Shown here piece after piece: positions 4,635-5,428 of a stretch of 5,428 bases of DNA. Each line of letters opens with the position of its first letter. The first letter of the stretch is position 1. A model generated the notes under the pieces. That model made no database searches. It was not told where the DNA came from and worked only from the letters and a program-made list of their open reading frames with translations. The translations under genes were made by a program, and so were the position numbers. Source of the DNA: an uncultured Holophagales bacterium (GTDB taxonomy: Bacteria > Acidobacteriota > Thermoanaerobaculia > UBA5066); the NCBI GenBank assembly GCA_937927565.1, contig CALBDV010000798.1, forward strand, positions 1 to 5,428. Direction: 5' to 3'.

Positions 4635-5428
4635 GCCGGGACCTCCTGCTCGAGCTTGCGCACCGCCTCTTCCCACGCCGCACAGCGGGCGTCGAGGGCT
4701 TTCCGCACCTCGTCCCGCGAGAGCGTCAGCTCGCGCGTGCGCGGTCCGTCCGTCCAGGCGGAGGGATCGGCGAGCGCGGCGTCGATCTCGCGGATCCGCT
4801 CCTCGAGAAGCGAAACCTCCTCCTCGAGCGCCTCGACCTCGCGACGCGCCTTCGCGCGCTGCCGATCCGCCTGCCGGTCCGGGCGGCGCACGCCTTTCGA
4901 CTCGGTTTCGGACGGGACGAGCCGGGCAGGCGCTTCCGCCACGGCCCTTTCGGCGGCTCTGCGGCGGGCGAGCTCGGAGAAGCCCCCGGGCCGGAGCGTC
5001 GCCTCGCGCCCCTGCACCTCGAGGACGTGCGTCGCGATCCGGTCGACGAACCAGCGGTCGTGGGAGACGAAGACGATCGTCCCCTCGAATTCGAGGAGCG
5101 CCTCTTCCAGCCGCTCGCGCGAGTCGAGATCGAGGTGGTTCGTCGGTTCGTCGAGCAGGAGGAGGTTCGCTCCGCCGAAGACGATTCGGGCGAGGGACAG
5201 GCGTCCCTTCTCGCCGCCCGAGAGGGTCCCCACCTTCTGCTCCACCTCGTCGCCCCGGAAGTCGAAGAGGGCGAGAAAGTCGCGGGCCTCGCCGTCGAGG
5301 AGACTCGGGTCGAGATCGCGAACGACGTCGAGGACCGTCCAGGAGGTCGGGAGGTCGCGCATCTCCTGATCGTAGTAGCCGATGATGACGCCCGTTCCCG
5401 GGACCGCACTGCCCGCGACCGGCGGCAG
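4631..5428 (-). CDS. ABC-F family ATPase, C-terminal half (N-terminus outside window)
   Basis: Seen: 265 residues, open at the right edge, so the first ABC domain and the start of the second are missing. An internal ATG at 5362 is not the start: the preceding 22 codons read on as family-like sequence ending VIIGYYDQE. The fragment holds signature LSGGEKGRLSLARI (69-82), Walker B LLLLDEP followed by TNHLDL (89-101), and the H-loop FVSHDRWFVDRI (120-131), which is the hallmark of duplicated, soluble ABC-F proteins without membrane segments. After a linker rich in Arg, Ala and Glu, residues about 186-262 are a heptad-like charged coiled coil, as in the C-terminal extension of Uup and similar members. 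Known: ABC-F proteins act on the ribosome (translation factors, stalling relief or antibiotic protection). The exact subfamily cannot be told without the N-terminal half. It is the first visible gene of the run, overlapping cinA by 4 bp. Confidence 0.95.
   Translation of the reverse strand: MPPVAGSAVPGTGVIIGYYDQEMRDLPTSWTVLDVVRDLDPSLLDGEARDFLALFDFRGDEVEQKVGTLSGGEKGRLSLARIVFGGANLLLLDEPTNHLDLDSRERLEEALLEFEGTIVFVSHDRWFVDRIATHVLEVQGREATLRPGGFSELARRRAAERAVAEAPARLVPSETESKGVRRPDRQADRQRAKARREVEALEEEVSLLEERIREIDAALADPSAWTDGPRTRELTLSRDEVRKALDARCAAWEEAVRKLEQEVPA
4632..4647 (-). promoter_or_regulatory. Strong ribosome binding site and GTG start of cinA inside the ABC-F tail
   Basis: AGGAGG (4642-4647), a 7-nt spacer, and the GTG at 4632-4634, whose last two bases are the first two of the upstream TGA stop (4631-4633). 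This settles the cinA start and suggests reinitiation by ribosomes finishing the ABC-F gene. Confidence 0.8.

Noticed and set aside
4631..5362. ABC-F protein starting at ATG 5362 as a complete short gene
   Set aside because: The frame continues upstream to the window edge with typical family sequence before the signature motif, so the ATG is an internal methionine.
2898..5369. 823-codon plus-strand open frame
   Set aside because: It lies antisense to gpsA, cinA and the ABC-F gene, which have clear family motifs. Its translation is Arg/Ser/Pro-rich with no recognisable domain, as expected from high-GC shadow frames.
4282..5385. 367-codon plus-strand open frame
   Set aside because: Antisense to the ABC-F and cinA genes; almost entirely Arg, Ser, Pro and Ala.

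Overview
This is a very GC-rich bacterial window with G/C-biased third codon positions, four genes starting with GTG, and long spurious open frames on the opposite strand. It looks like chromosomal DNA from a high-GC Gram-negative-type lineage; Acidobacteriota or a deltaproteobacterial relative would fit. Nothing in the window fixes the taxonomy, so treat that as a guess. I see no transposase, integrase, tRNA, rRNA, CRISPR array or phage gene.

Left part (1-1306), a probable zinc module: a minus-strand metal-binding ABC-transporter lipoprotein of the ZnuA/TroA type runs off the left edge. It carries a His/Asp/Glu-rich loop. Divergent from it, across only 74 bp, is a plus-strand gene for a small protein of 103 residues, 20 of them His and 5 Cys, built from two copies of a 25-residue module. 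The shared intergenic region and the two His-rich products suggest one metal-responsive unit: a periplasmic zinc capture protein and a probable cytoplasmic zinc buffer or chaperone.

Centre and right (1316-5428), a minus-strand gene run: reading in the direction of transcription from the right edge, it holds the C-terminal half of an ABC-F ATPase, cinA (MoCF domain plus PncC-type NMN deamidase domain), gpsA (glycerol-3-phosphate dehydrogenase), and an orphan class I glutamine amidotransferase-like protein. The ABC-F/cinA and cinA/gpsA junctions are both GTGA stop-start overlaps with strong Shine-Dalgarno sequences, so these three are almost certainly co-translated. The amidotransferase follows gpsA after 86 bp, or directly if a rare CTG start is used. 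It meets the His-rich gene tail to tail at a hairpin that begins inside the latter's stop codon.

The operon genes are ordinary housekeeping functions: translation or ribosome-associated ATPase, pyridine nucleotide salvage, and phospholipid precursor synthesis. The least described items are the duplicated His-rich protein paired with the zinc lipoprotein, and the orphan amidotransferase. No stretch longer than 300 bases lacks a gene.
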